Shown here: in pieces, positions 1 to 7,963 of the stretch
Numbering within the stretch: the stretch's first letter is position 1
Layout: every line of letters begins with the position of its first letter
Assembly (NCBI GenBank): GCA_017409265.1
Contig: JAFQSY010000025.1
Span: 1 to 56,948, forward strand
Length of the DNA: 56,948 nt
Reading direction: 5' to 3'
Source of the DNA: Clostridia bacterium
GTDB lineage: Bacteria > Bacillota > Clostridia > Oscillospirales > Acutalibacteraceae
Notes under the pieces: model-generated
Seen by the model: only the letters and a program-made list of their open reading frames with translations
Database searches by the model: none
Told to the model about the DNA's origin: nothing
Position numbers and translations under genes: made by a program

Positions 1-2
1 AA

Positions 3-488
3 ATAAAAGATGCTGAAATGTTACTAAACAGTATTAAAACCGCAACCAATGAAACAGAGTTTCTTTCTCGTTCAAATGAAGACTGGGAGAGTGTCACTAT
101 AGAAAGTGAAGAGAAATTTATTCATAATGTTCGTGAAAGTCGGAACACTCTGTTTATCGCTTGTTATGTTGACGGTGCAATTGCAGGTAACTGTGACATT
201 ACTTTTAAGAGCGGCAGCAAGACTTCTCATATAGCAACAGTAGGTATCGCCCTTCAGAAAAAATATTGGAATATCGGTATTGGCTCGGCAATGTTTAAAG
301 AATTGATGAAAGCTGCAGAAGAACATAAGGGCACAGAAATTGTTGACCTTGAAATGATTGAGGGAAACAACCGTGCTAAAGCACTTTACGAGAAATTTGG
401 ATTCCAAATCAAATCGGTCAAGCCCGATTTCTTTAAACTGAAAGACGGAACATATCAGAACTTGGTTTATATGCAGAGATATTTATAA
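3..488 (+). CDS. GNAT family N-acetyltransferase (5' end outside window)
   Basis: Acetyl-CoA-dependent N-acetyltransferase of unknown substrate. The reading frame is open to the left edge of the window. The residues just before the first in-frame ATG (position 18) read KDAE, which resembles the usual GNAT opening, so the true start is probably upstream and the gene is partial here. The acetyl-CoA loop is seen as KYWNIGIGSAMF, followed by the C-terminal motif NNRAKALYEKFGF that closes most GNAT folds. It is the first visible member of a tight same-strand series of small enzymes, 24 bases before the next start. The fold is clear; the substrate cannot be read from sequence. Confidence 0.85.
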   Translation: MKDAEMLLNSIKTATNETEFLSRSNEDWESVTIESEEKFIHNVRESRNTLFIACYVDGAIAGNCDITFKSGSKTSHIATVGIALQKKYWNIGIGSAMFKELMKAAEEHKGTEIVDLEMIEGNNRAKALYEKFGFQIKSVKPDFFKLKDGTYQNLVYMQRYL

Positions 489-512
489 AATGATGATATT
501 AAGGTGGTTTTT

Positions 513-1034
513 ATGAAAGATAAATTAAAACAAATCAGTTTAAAACGTATGAGCAGTGATGAATTTCCGATATATTCAAAATGGTCTGTAAAGGCATATG
601 CCGAGCACCTGATAAAATCGGGTGACGAGAGGTTTATGTGGAAGGCGAAAAAGGAAGCAAAGGCGGAATTCAAGGATGTTTTTCCCTGTGGTGCGGAGTC
701 TGCCGATAATTACCTTTATATCGTTGTGAATGAGAATGATGAAAAAATCGGTGTTATCGGTTATCAGAAAAGCCCGTTTGAGGAAAACGCCGCTTTTGTA
801 ACCGAGAACGTTATCAAAGAGGAATACAGGGGCAAGGGCTACGGAAAAAGTGCATTTCTGAAGATTCAGGAGGATGCCCGCGAAAAAGGTTTTTCAAAAA
901 TGGTGCTCAATACTTTCAAGCATACCACCGTATCGTACGGTATGTATGAGAGAAACGGATTCAAAGTAATTGAAGATTACGGCGGAAGCGTGATAATGGA
1001 GAAAATCTTTGATTGCACTGAGGAAAAATTATGA
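513..1034 (+). CDS. GNAT family N-acetyltransferase
   Basis: Predicted acetyltransferase of about 173 residues. The ATG at 513 is chosen because AAGGTGG at 501-507 is well placed for it; an in-frame GTG at 504 lies inside that ribosome binding site. The acetyl-CoA binding segment is EEYRGKGYGKSAFLKI in the middle, and a YGMYERNGFKVI motif near the C-terminus is typical of GNATs. The stop overlaps the next gene by 4 bases, which suggests translational coupling. It differs clearly from the GNAT before it, so this is not a recent tandem duplication. Substrate unknown. Confidence 0.88.
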   Translation: MKDKLKQISLKRMSSDEFPIYSKWSVKAYAEHLIKSGDERFMWKAKKEAKAEFKDVFPCGAESADNYLYIVVNENDEKIGVIGYQKSPFEENAAFVTENVIKEEYRGKGYGKSAFLKIQEDAREKGFSKMVLNTFKHTTVSYGMYERNGFKVIEDYGGSVIMEKIFDCTEEKL

Positions 1035-1522
1035 AAAAAGTTATAGTAATCGGCTGCCCGGGGAGCGGAAAAACAACCTTTGCCGAAAAACTTAATAAGC
1101 TTACGGGGCTGCCGTTATACTATCTTGACGCTATATGGCATAAACCCGATAAAACTCACATCCCGAGGGAAGAATTTGACCGCAGAATATCGGAAATATT
1201 TGCAACCCCCGAATGGATAATCGACGGCAATTATAACCGGACAATAGAAACAAGGCTTCAGCAGTGCGATACGGTTTTTCTTTTTGATTTGCCTGCTGAG
1301 GTGTGTATTCAGGGCGCAACGGACAGGCTCGGCAAAGGACGTTACGACCTTGCGTGGATAGAAAAAGAATTGGACCCGGAATTTGAAACGTTTATCAGAG
1401 ATTTTTCAAAAACGTCTTTGCCGAAGATTTATGAGCTTCTTGAAAAGTACAAAAACAAAGTGCAAATAACGGTTTTTAAATCAAGAGAAGAAGCGGACAA
1501 CTACCTAAAAGAAATAAGGTGA
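1031..1522 (+). CDS. FlaR/topology-modulation-like P-loop nucleoside kinase
   Basis: Small P-loop kinase of 163 residues. Walker A is GCPGSGKTT at residues 8-16. The segment LYYLDAIWHKPD and the WIIDGNY motif near residue 65 are hallmarks of the FlaR/adenylate-kinase-like family often labelled DNA topology modulation protein. The family is thought to phosphorylate a small molecule or nucleotide, but the substrate is not established. It overlaps the preceding GNAT stop by 4 bases. The N-terminal half of the protein encoded at 5321-6259 is a divergent relative, so this array carries the kinase twice, once alone and once fused to a GNAT. Confidence 0.85.
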   Translation: MKKVIVIGCPGSGKTTFAEKLNKLTGLPLYYLDAIWHKPDKTHIPREEFDRRISEIFATPEWIIDGNYNRTIETRLQQCDTVFLFDLPAEVCIQGATDRLGKGRYDLAWIEKELDPEFETFIRDFSKTSLPKIYELLEKYKNKVQITVFKSREEADNYLKEIR

Positions 1523-1526
1523 TGCT

Positions 1527-2078
1527 ATGAAATTAGTTATAATATTCGGCAATCTGGCTGTCGGTAAAATGACGGTCGGGCAGGAGCTTGCAAAAATCAC
1601 GGATTTAAAACTGTTTCATAATCATATGACCATAGAGCCCGTTATAGAGATTTTTGGATACTATGAGGGTAAAACGGTACACAGATTGCGTCAGGTTTTC
1701 TTTGAGGAGTTTTCAAAAAGCAATAACTACGGAATGATATTCACCTATGTATGGGCATTTGACCATCAAGGCGATTGGGACTACATAAAATATGTTTCCG
1801 ATTTGTTCAAAGAGCAAGGTGCAGAAATTTATTATGTTGAGCTTGTTGCATCGCAGGAGATAAGACTTGAAAGGAACTCAACAGAAAACCGTCTTAACAA
1901 TAAACCGTCAAAGCGAAATCTTGATTTTGCAAGAAAAGATTTGCTTGACACCGACAAAAAATACCGAACAGAAAGCTATGACGGTGAGATAACGTTCCCG
2001 AACTATATTAAAATTGATAACTCGAATCTTGCGCCCGAAGTTGTTGCAAAAATGATAAAAGAGAGATTTGATTTATAA
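1527..2078 (+). CDS. P-loop kinase with GKM variant Walker A
   Basis: Predicted small-molecule kinase of 183 residues, starting 5 bases after the previous stop. The phosphate-binding loop reads GNLAVGKMTVG, where the usual Ser/Thr after GK is Met. From memory a GKM loop is normal in this branch of AAA/shikimate-kinase-like proteins, so it need not mean loss of activity. A conserved FHNHMTIEP segment follows at about residue 32. The C-terminal half has the helical lid with charged residues (SKRNLDFARKDL). Substrate unknown. Its place between another kinase and a phosphatase suits a set of metabolite-modifying enzymes. Confidence 0.8.
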   Translation: MKLVIIFGNLAVGKMTVGQELAKITDLKLFHNHMTIEPVIEIFGYYEGKTVHRLRQVFFEEFSKSNNYGMIFTYVWAFDHQGDWDYIKYVSDLFKEQGAEIYYVELVASQEIRLERNSTENRLNNKPSKRNLDFARKDLLDTDKKYRTESYDGEITFPNYIKIDNSNLAPEVVAKMIKERFDL

Positions 2079-2088
2079 GGAGAAATTT

Positions 2089-2691
2089 ATGAAATTACTT
2101 GTAATCCGTCACGGTGAATCTGAAGCAGATTTGCTTGATGTTCACGAAGGCAGAGCAGATTTTGCGTTAACCGAAAGAGGGCACAGACAAGCCGAAGCAA
2201 TGGCAAATTATGTTGCCGATAATTATAACATCTCCAAAATATACGCAAGTACATTGACAAGAGCAAAACAGACGGCACAGCACTTATCTGATAAAACAGG
2301 AATTCCTGTTGTTTTTGACGAGAACTTGATGGAGTTCAATAACGGACTTCTTGCAGGTTTACCCCGAGCGGTAGTCATAGAGAAATATCCCGAAATTCCC
2401 GATTTGCCGATTGATAAAGCAGTTTACGGTCAGGAATCTCAGGTTGAGTTCAGGCAAAGAGCGGAGAATGCACTTTCGAGAATTATAAATGAATCTGAGA
2501 ACGATGAAACCGTTGCTGTTGTTTCTCACGGAGGAATGATAAATCAGCTTTACCGTTCATTCTTCAATATGCCCGTTGATTGCATTTGTTTCTTCAACAC
2601 TGCCGATACGGGTATCCATATCTGGAGTTTGACTGATAAAGAAAGACGGGTTATCAAAGCTAATTATGATGAGCATACCAAAGGGATTTAG
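2089..2691 (+). CDS. Histidine phosphatase (phosphoglycerate mutase-like) family protein
   Basis: Cytosolic phosphatase or mutase of 200 residues. The RHGE signature with the catalytic His (RHGESEAD) lies right at the N-terminus, and the second catalytic His is in VVSHGGM near residue 149. The start at 2089 is preferred over an ATG at 2068 because AAGGAG (2077-2082) fits it and because RHG proteins normally begin a few residues before the motif. The ribosome binding site overlaps the stop of the previous gene. Substrate cannot be assigned. Confidence 0.88.
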   Translation: MKLLVIRHGESEADLLDVHEGRADFALTERGHRQAEAMANYVADNYNISKIYASTLTRAKQTAQHLSDKTGIPVVFDENLMEFNNGLLAGLPRAVVIEKYPEIPDLPIDKAVYGQESQVEFRQRAENALSRIINESENDETVAVVSHGGMINQLYRSFFNMPVDCICFFNTADTGIHIWSLTDKERRVIKANYDEHTKGI

Positions 2692-2700
2692 GGTGAAAAT

Positions 2701-3444
2701 ATGAGCAGACAAAACATATTTGACAACGAAACGTTTTTCAGCGGCTACAAGGCTCTGCGTGACAGCGATTGCAATGCAAATGATTTAATCGAACAACCTG
2801 CAATGCGTAAACTTCTGCCCGATCTGAACGGCAAATCCGTTCTTGATCTGGGTTGCGGTTACGGTCACAACTGCATTGATTTCGTAAACAGAGGCGCAAC
2901 GAGGGTTGTCGGCATTGATATATCCGAAAAAATGCTTGCAGTTGCAAAAGAAGAATCAGCACACAGTAAAATTGAATACCGTAATATGAGTATGACGGAC
3001 GTTTCAAATCTCGACGAAAAGTTTGATTTCATTTACAGTTCGCTTGCTTTTCATTACGTTAAAGATTTCGATGCTTTCGTAAAGGATATGTATTCCGTTC
3101 TGAGCGAAGGCGGTCAGCTTTTGTTTTCGCAGGAGCATCCGATTATCACCTCAACCGTTGACGGGGCAGGTCATTTTAATAAAGATGAAAACGGCAATAA
3201 AGTTTCCTATACATTTTCGGATTACAACCGTCCGGGAGAACGCAGAATCCATTGGTATGTTGACGGTGTTATAAAGTATCACCGTACTTTCAGCAACATT
3301 GTAAACGCACTTGCCAAAGCAGGATTTGTTATAGAAAAAGTCTGCGAACCCACACCTGAAGAAAGGGTAATTGAAAAGGTGCCTGCCTGGGTAAAGGAAT
3401 ATATCAAGCCGAACTTTTTGATTGTGAAAGTGAGAAAAGCATGA
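2701..3444 (+). CDS. Class I SAM-dependent methyltransferase
   Basis: Methyltransferase of 247 residues with a Rossmann-type SAM site. Motif I is VLDLGCGYGHN at about residues 45-55, the acidic end of strand 2 is VVGIDIS, and the motif IV region is FDFIYSSLAFHYV. The C-terminal part (about residues 150-245) probably caps the substrate pocket. It resembles UbiE/BioC-type small-molecule methyltransferases, but nothing nearby shows the substrate. The stop overlaps the next start by 4 bases. Confidence 0.88.
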   Translation: MSRQNIFDNETFFSGYKALRDSDCNANDLIEQPAMRKLLPDLNGKSVLDLGCGYGHNCIDFVNRGATRVVGIDISEKMLAVAKEESAHSKIEYRNMSMTDVSNLDEKFDFIYSSLAFHYVKDFDAFVKDMYSVLSEGGQLLFSQEHPIITSTVDGAGHFNKDENGNKVSYTFSDYNRPGERRIHWYVDGVIKYHRTFSNIVNALAKAGFVIEKVCEPTPEERVIEKVPAWVKEYIKPNFLIVKVRKA

Positions 3445-5324
3445 GGGAAATGTTAAAATACACTGAAATAGATTCAGAAACCAAGGGCGGGTTGACGGAA
3501 GATGAGTGTGAATGTTTGCTGACTGATATGCTGAAAACACAGATTGAAGTTAAAAATGGCAAGCCTTTTATTTCCGTCAACGGAAATCTCCACGCTCCGT
3601 TTGCGTATACAACGTATTTTGAAGAATGCGGCGAATACTCCGATTTTATTAAAAGCGGATACAGAATGTTCTTTGTGAATGTTTCATTTACTGATTTGCC
3701 AATAAATAACGCTACGGGGTTTACTCCGTTTTTAACGGGTGTGTTTGAGCGGGATAAGCCCGATTATTCCGAGTTTGACGGTGCTGTGCGCCGCATACTT
3801 TCGGAGTGCCCGGATGCGTTTGTTTTCCCGAGAATCAATATTGCAATGCCGCGTAAATGGATTAAAAATCATTCCGACGAAACGGTTGAAACTCCGCATG
3901 GCTCAAGGGAATCTCTTTATTCTGATGCGTTTCTCCGTGACGGTGCCAAGCTCCTTTGCACTCTTGTTTCCCATATACGTTCTGCAGAATATGCTCACTC
4001 AATAGCAGGCTATCAGCTTTGCGGCGGCACTACGCAGGAGTGGATTCATCACGATCTTTTCGGATCTTTTTCGGATGTGTCGCTGCGTAAATTCAGCGCG
4101 TGGATGAAAGAAAGATACGGTATAACCGATATTCCGACGCTCTCCAAATCGGATTTTTGCGGCGATTTCAACGAAACCGCCGTCAGATACGGCGAATTCT
4201 GCGGAGAAATGACTGCAAAAACCGTTGAGCATTTCGCAAGAGTTCTTAAAGAACATATAAACGGCGAGCAGATTGTGGGCGTTTTTTACGGATATAACGC
4301 TTTTGTGAATGATTATCTCTGGGGGCTTCACGGCTTGAGATTTATCGTTGATTCTCCGTATATAGACTTTTTCTCATCCCCCTGCGGCTATGATGATAAC
4401 AGGAATCTCGGCGTTGACTGGGGAGATATGCTTGCAAGTGAATCGGTTAAAAATCACGGCAAGCTCTATTTTGTTGAGTGTGATATAAGAACGCATCTCA
4501 CCCGCAGAATGCAGGATTCCCGAAGCGGCAGATATCCCGATAATATCTATAATACCTTAGATGAAAACGGCAACAAAACCGTATGGAGCGGACCCGATAC
4601 ACCTGAGCTTTCACTCTCTGCCATACGCAAGGCTTTTGCTCATCAGATTACAAAGGGGTCAGGCGTGTGGTGGTTTGATATGTGGGGCGGCTGGTATCAC
4701 GATGCAGAGATTATGGCAGAGCTTAAAAAAATGAAAGCTGCTGCCGAAGCGTCAAAAGATAAGAAATCTGCGGATTATCCCTGCGCGCAGACGGTTTTGT
4801 TTGTTGACGAAAAGGCATATCTCAATAATCCTCGCGGCAGTCAGCTTTGCCACAGCGTGAACATTATAAGGAAAGCGCTGGGTAACACGGGTATTCCGTT
4901 TGACCTTTGTATGGTTGAAGATGCCGCAAGAGTGCTCCATAAATACCGAGCGGCAATTTTTGCCGCACCCATACCGTCACAAAGCGGCAAATCCGCAGTT
5001 GAAATGTGCGAAAAGCTGAATGTTTCCTATATTCAGGCAAGCAAGGAAAAGCCGTTTTATTCAGTAGCGGAGCTTCGTAATTTCCTTATATCATCAGGTG
5101 TTCATTGCTATAATACTGACGGTAACGTTATTTATTGCGGTGAAGGCTTCCTCTCAATTCATAGCGTGAATGACGGGGAGGTTAAAATATCCTTGCCCTC
5201 AAAATATAGGGTTGCACCGCTTTTTGGTGCAGATTTTGCCGAGTGTGAAACAGACGTTATTTTGATTGATATGAAAAAGCACGGCACTGCAGTTTTTGAG
5301 CTGATTAAAGAGGTGGCAGAATGA
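3441..5324 (+). CDS. Putative glycoside hydrolase, GH42-like, cytoplasmic
   Basis: A 627-residue protein that looks like a divergent glycosidase of the beta-galactosidase (GH42-like) type: an N-terminal TIM-barrel region (about 35-430) followed by an alpha/beta region (about 450-560) like the trimerisation domain of GH42, then a small beta end. GGTTQEW near residue 197 is a plausible acid/base loop, and KLYFVECD near residue 342 could hold the nucleophile Glu; neither is proven. There is no signal peptide, so it should act inside the cell on imported oligosaccharides. It is odd among small modifying enzymes, yet overlaps both neighbours by 4 bases and so belongs to the same transcript. Family membership is uncertain. 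Confidence 0.6.
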   Translation: MREMLKYTEIDSETKGGLTEDECECLLTDMLKTQIEVKNGKPFISVNGNLHAPFAYTTYFEECGEYSDFIKSGYRMFFVNVSFTDLPINNATGFTPFLTGVFERDKPDYSEFDGAVRRILSECPDAFVFPRINIAMPRKWIKNHSDETVETPHGSRESLYSDAFLRDGAKLLCTLVSHIRSAEYAHSIAGYQLCGGTTQEWIHHDLFGSFSDVSLRKFSAWMKERYGITDIPTLSKSDFCGDFNETAVRYGEFCGEMTAKTVEHFARVLKEHINGEQIVGVFYGYNAFVNDYLWGLHGLRFIVDSPYIDFFSSPCGYDDNRNLGVDWGDMLASESVKNHGKLYFVECDIRTHLTRRMQDSRSGRYPDNIYNTLDENGNKTVWSGPDTPELSLSAIRKAFAHQITKGSGVWWFDMWGGWYHDAEIMAELKKMKAAAEASKDKKSADYPCAQTVLFVDEKAYLNNPRGSQLCHSVNIIRKALGNTGIPFDLCMVEDAARVLHKYRAAIFAAPIPSQSGKSAVEMCEKLNVSYIQASKEKPFYSVAELRNFLISSGVHCYNTDGNVIYCGEGFLSIHSVNDGEVKISLPSKYRVAPLFGADFAECETDVILIDMKKHGTAVFELIKEVAE

Positions 5325-6259
5325 AAATAGCTGTTTTGGGATATGCAGGCAGCGGTAAAACGTATCTGTCAGATTATATATCCGAAAAGAAAAATATCCC
5401 CGTTCTTCATCTTGATGAGATTAAGTGGGATAAGGAATGGAAACCGATTGACGATTCACTTGTATTGCCGCAGGTCTCGGAATTTATGGCAAAGGACTGC
5501 TGGATAATTGACGGCTATTATAAATATCTGCTTTATGATGAACGGCTTGAAAGCGCGGATATGATTGTGCTGATTTTGCTTAATCGGCTGACTTGTTTTT
5601 ACCGCGCGGTAAAAAGGACAAAATCACGCAAAGCAGACGGTTACAATAATGATTTGAATTGGTGGTTTGTTAAGTTTACGCTGTTCGGCTGCAGAAACAG
5701 GGAAAGACGGCAGACATATGCAGAAATTGCTGAGAAATATAAAGATAAAACCGTTGTGCTCAAAACAAAACGGCAGGTGAATGAGTTTATGGAAAACTTT
5801 ACGGATAAACAAATTACAATTGATCCTCTCGTTCCCGAAGATTATCACAAATGCTCAAATATCTGGAATATGAAATCTCAACCGTTTGCCGATAAATGGC
5901 TTGATGAGATAAAGTCAGGCAACCGCCTTGTGTTCATTTACAAAATAAACGGCGAATTCATAGGTGAAGGTGCTTTGGTTACGGATGCAGGCGATCCCGA
6001 TTACACTATCCCCGATAAACGCATTTACGTTTCAAGAATGATAGTTAAAAAGGAATACAGAAACCGCGGCATCGGCAGTGAAATTCTTGAATTTCTTATA
6101 GCAAAAGCAAAAGAAATGGGATATTCGGAAATGACGATAGGCGTTGATAAAGATAACGTCAATGCCCTGCATTTATATAAAAAATACGGATTCACGCAAG
6201 TGCTGTTTGACGGTGCCGACGAAGACGGCGAGTATTTTAAGCTGATGAAAAGGATATAA
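5321..6259 (+). CDS. Fusion: FlaR-like P-loop kinase + GNAT acetyltransferase
   Basis: A 312-residue two-domain protein. Residues 1-165 are a P-loop kinase with Walker A GYAGSGKTY and a WIIDGYY motif, related to the stand-alone kinase encoded at 1031-1522. Residues 168-312 are a GNAT with acetyl-CoA loop KKEYRNRGIGSEILEF and the closing motif NVNALHLYKKYGF. The reading frame is continuous with no sign of frameshift between the halves. The fusion implies that phosphorylation and acetylation act on the same or linked substrates, much as bifunctional aminoglycoside-modifying enzymes join two activities; the substrate here is unknown. It overlaps the upstream glycosidase by 4 bases and is followed one base later by the radical SAM gene. 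Confidence 0.85.
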   Translation: MKIAVLGYAGSGKTYLSDYISEKKNIPVLHLDEIKWDKEWKPIDDSLVLPQVSEFMAKDCWIIDGYYKYLLYDERLESADMIVLILLNRLTCFYRAVKRTKSRKADGYNNDLNWWFVKFTLFGCRNRERRQTYAEIAEKYKDKTVVLKTKRQVNEFMENFTDKQITIDPLVPEDYHKCSNIWNMKSQPFADKWLDEIKSGNRLVFIYKINGEFIGEGALVTDAGDPDYTIPDKRIYVSRMIVKKEYRNRGIGSEILEFLIAKAKEMGYSEMTIGVDKDNVNALHLYKKYGFTQVLFDGADEDGEYFKLMKRI

Positions 6260-6260
6260 A

Positions 6261-7034
6261 ATGAATAAATATCTGAAAAATCTTAACCGAATAGAGTTTG
6301 TTGTTACTATGGCTTGCACGGGGAAGTGCAAACACTGCTCGCAGGGTGAACATAAGAGCAACGACAGAATTGATAAAGCTCTGGCATCTGATGCCGTGCG
6401 TAAAATTGCAAAAGAATACAACATTAAATCCGTTATGACATTTGGCGGTGAGCCTTTGCTCTGCTGCGAAACTGTTTGTGAAATCCATAAAGCCGCAAGA
6501 GAAATGAGTATCCCTCAAAGGCAACTGATAACCAACGGATATTTCAGCAAAGATTATGATGAAATAAAAAATGTTGCTCAAAAGATAATTAAAAGCGGTG
6601 TCAATGAGATTCTGCTTTCGGTTGATGCTTTTCATCAGGAAACAATTCCGCTTGAATACGTTAAGGCGTTTGCAGATGCAGTTAACGTTCACGGTGTTAA
6701 ATTGCAGGTTCACCCTGCGTGGCTTGTGAGTTCCGATGATGATAATCCGTATAACGACAAAACACGTGAGATACTTTCTGAGTTCAATCATACGGGTATT
6801 GAAACAAGCAAGGGCAACGTAATTTTTCCGAGCGGAAATGCAATTAAGTACCTTGGCGAATATTTTAATTTGAAAAAAGAAATCAAAAATCCCTATCAGG
6901 AAGACCCTGCGGATATCCGTGCAATCTGTTTGAGCGCAAACGGCTATATCCTCGGCGGTAATATCTATAAGCAGGATATAATTGATATCTTAGATTCGTA
7001 TACACCGTATACTTTGATTAACAGCAAGCCATAA
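6261..7034 (+). CDS. Radical SAM protein
   Basis: A 257-residue radical SAM enzyme. The 4Fe-4S motif is CTGKCKHC at residues 19-26 (CxxxCxxC). The SAM-contacting segment TFGGEPLL follows at about residue 59, and a LSVDAFHQE strand near residue 112. There is no C-terminal SPASM cysteine cluster; later Cys residues are scattered. Short radical SAM proteins of this form include peptide-modifying and anaerobic-activase types; no precursor peptide gene is visible close by. It closes the same-strand array. Confidence 0.85.
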   Translation: MNKYLKNLNRIEFVVTMACTGKCKHCSQGEHKSNDRIDKALASDAVRKIAKEYNIKSVMTFGGEPLLCCETVCEIHKAAREMSIPQRQLITNGYFSKDYDEIKNVAQKIIKSGVNEILLSVDAFHQETIPLEYVKAFADAVNVHGVKLQVHPAWLVSSDDDNPYNDKTREILSEFNHTGIETSKGNVIFPSGNAIKYLGEYFNLKKEIKNPYQEDPADIRAICLSANGYILGGNIYKQDIIDILDSYTPYTLINSKP

Positions 7035-7040
7035 GGTTTT

Positions 7041-7266
7041 GAAAGGAATCTTTCCGCCTCAGCCGCGTTAAAAATCTTTGAAATAACCCCGTATTTCTTC
7101 AGATTTTCGCCTTGCTGAGACAAAAATCTTCTATTTCAAAACTGCTTCGCATCTGAAATGCAAGAGATTGCGTGCAGACGGGCATTTCTTCGATGCAGGC
7201 ATACGAGCGTATGTCAAAGAGAAAAATGCCCGTATGTGCGTGATATTATTACATTTCAGACTTATG
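7041..7266. repeat. Intergenic region rich in inverted repeats
   Basis: This 330-base gap holds no convincing gene but is strongly structured. Perfect inverted pairs include TCTGAAATG (7152-7160) with its complement at 7252-7260, ACGGGCATTT (7178-7187) with AAATGCCCGT at 7224-7233, and an inner palindrome CATACG-AG-CGTATG (7200-7213), so 7152-7260 can fold into one long nested hairpin. A second interleaved set, CTCAGC/GCTGAG (7058-7063, 7114-7119) and TTTGAAATA/TATTTCAAA (7077-7085, 7132-7140), would make a pseudoknot-like arrangement. There is no clean terminator T-run. It may be a dispersed palindromic repeat or a non-coding RNA. Confidence 0.45.
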
Positions 7267-7366
7267 TGTTGCTGTTAATCAAAGTATACTTTAATTAACA
7301 AAATATCAAAATGCTTTTTGAAGAAAAAGCTTGTGCAATCTTTTGTTATACAGAGGTTGAGATTTT

Positions 7367-7864
7367 ATGATTCACTTTGAATACTTGAATAAGCCCGATT
7401 TTTTGTCTGTTGCAAATGAAATCTTTGATATTCTTGCCGACAATATGGAAAAAATTGCCCCTACGGGCAATACAAGGGCAGAGGATTTCAGGTGCTGGTA
7501 CGATGCCGTAAGTGACGGTCTCACACGTGACAAGCGGCAGATAGTTCTGATTAAAGATGAAGAAGATATCATCGGCTTCTTTCAGTACTACGCAAGCGAA
7601 AGTACTTTTATGATGGAAGAAATTCAGTTCAAGCCCGAATATCAGAGTACGAATGTTTTCAGAAATCTTTTCGGTTTTCTTATTGAAAACATCGGAGAGG
7701 ATTTGGAGTTTGTGGAAGCCTATGCCAACAAAGAAAACCTGAAATCAGCAGGGATTCTCAGGCATCTCGGGCTTTCTCAGGTCGGTATGAATAAAAACGG
7801 GCGCAGTTTTCATTTCAGGGGCAGATACTGTGATTTGGTGAAATGGCATAAAGGGGAATCTTAA
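7367..7864 (+). CDS. GNAT-like acetyltransferase
   Basis: A 165-residue protein with a weak GNAT pattern: central strands DIIGFFQYY and MMEEIQFKPEYQSTNVF, where the acetyl-CoA loop is poorly conserved (no RxxGxG/A), then a segment VEAYANKENLKSAGILRHLGL that matches the usual NxxSxxLYxxxGF ending. It is transcribed alone, downstream of the structured gap and upstream of a strong terminator. The degraded pyrophosphate-binding loop leaves catalytic activity open. Confidence 0.65.
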   Translation: MIHFEYLNKPDFLSVANEIFDILADNMEKIAPTGNTRAEDFRCWYDAVSDGLTRDKRQIVLIKDEEDIIGFFQYYASESTFMMEEIQFKPEYQSTNVFRNLFGFLIENIGEDLEFVEAYANKENLKSAGILRHLGLSQVGMNKNGRSFHFRGRYCDLVKWHKGES

Positions 7865-7916
7865 AAAATTCAAAAATTAATTGACTGATTTTACAAAGCT
7901 TTGCGTAAAAGAATAA

Positions 7917-7963
7917 CAGGCTGTATCGTTGTGCTTTTTTGCACGGATACAGCCTGCTTTTAT
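7917..7963. terminator. Bidirectional rho-independent terminator
   Basis: CAGGCTGTATC (7918-7928) pairs with GATACAGCCTG (7946-7956) and is followed by a T-rich tract. It lies between converging genes and probably serves both. Confidence 0.85.

Noticed and set aside
1527-2078. Met in the Walker A motif as a sign of an inactive kinase
   Set aside because: The GKM form recurs, as far as I recall, in this kinase branch, and the rest of the protein is intact.
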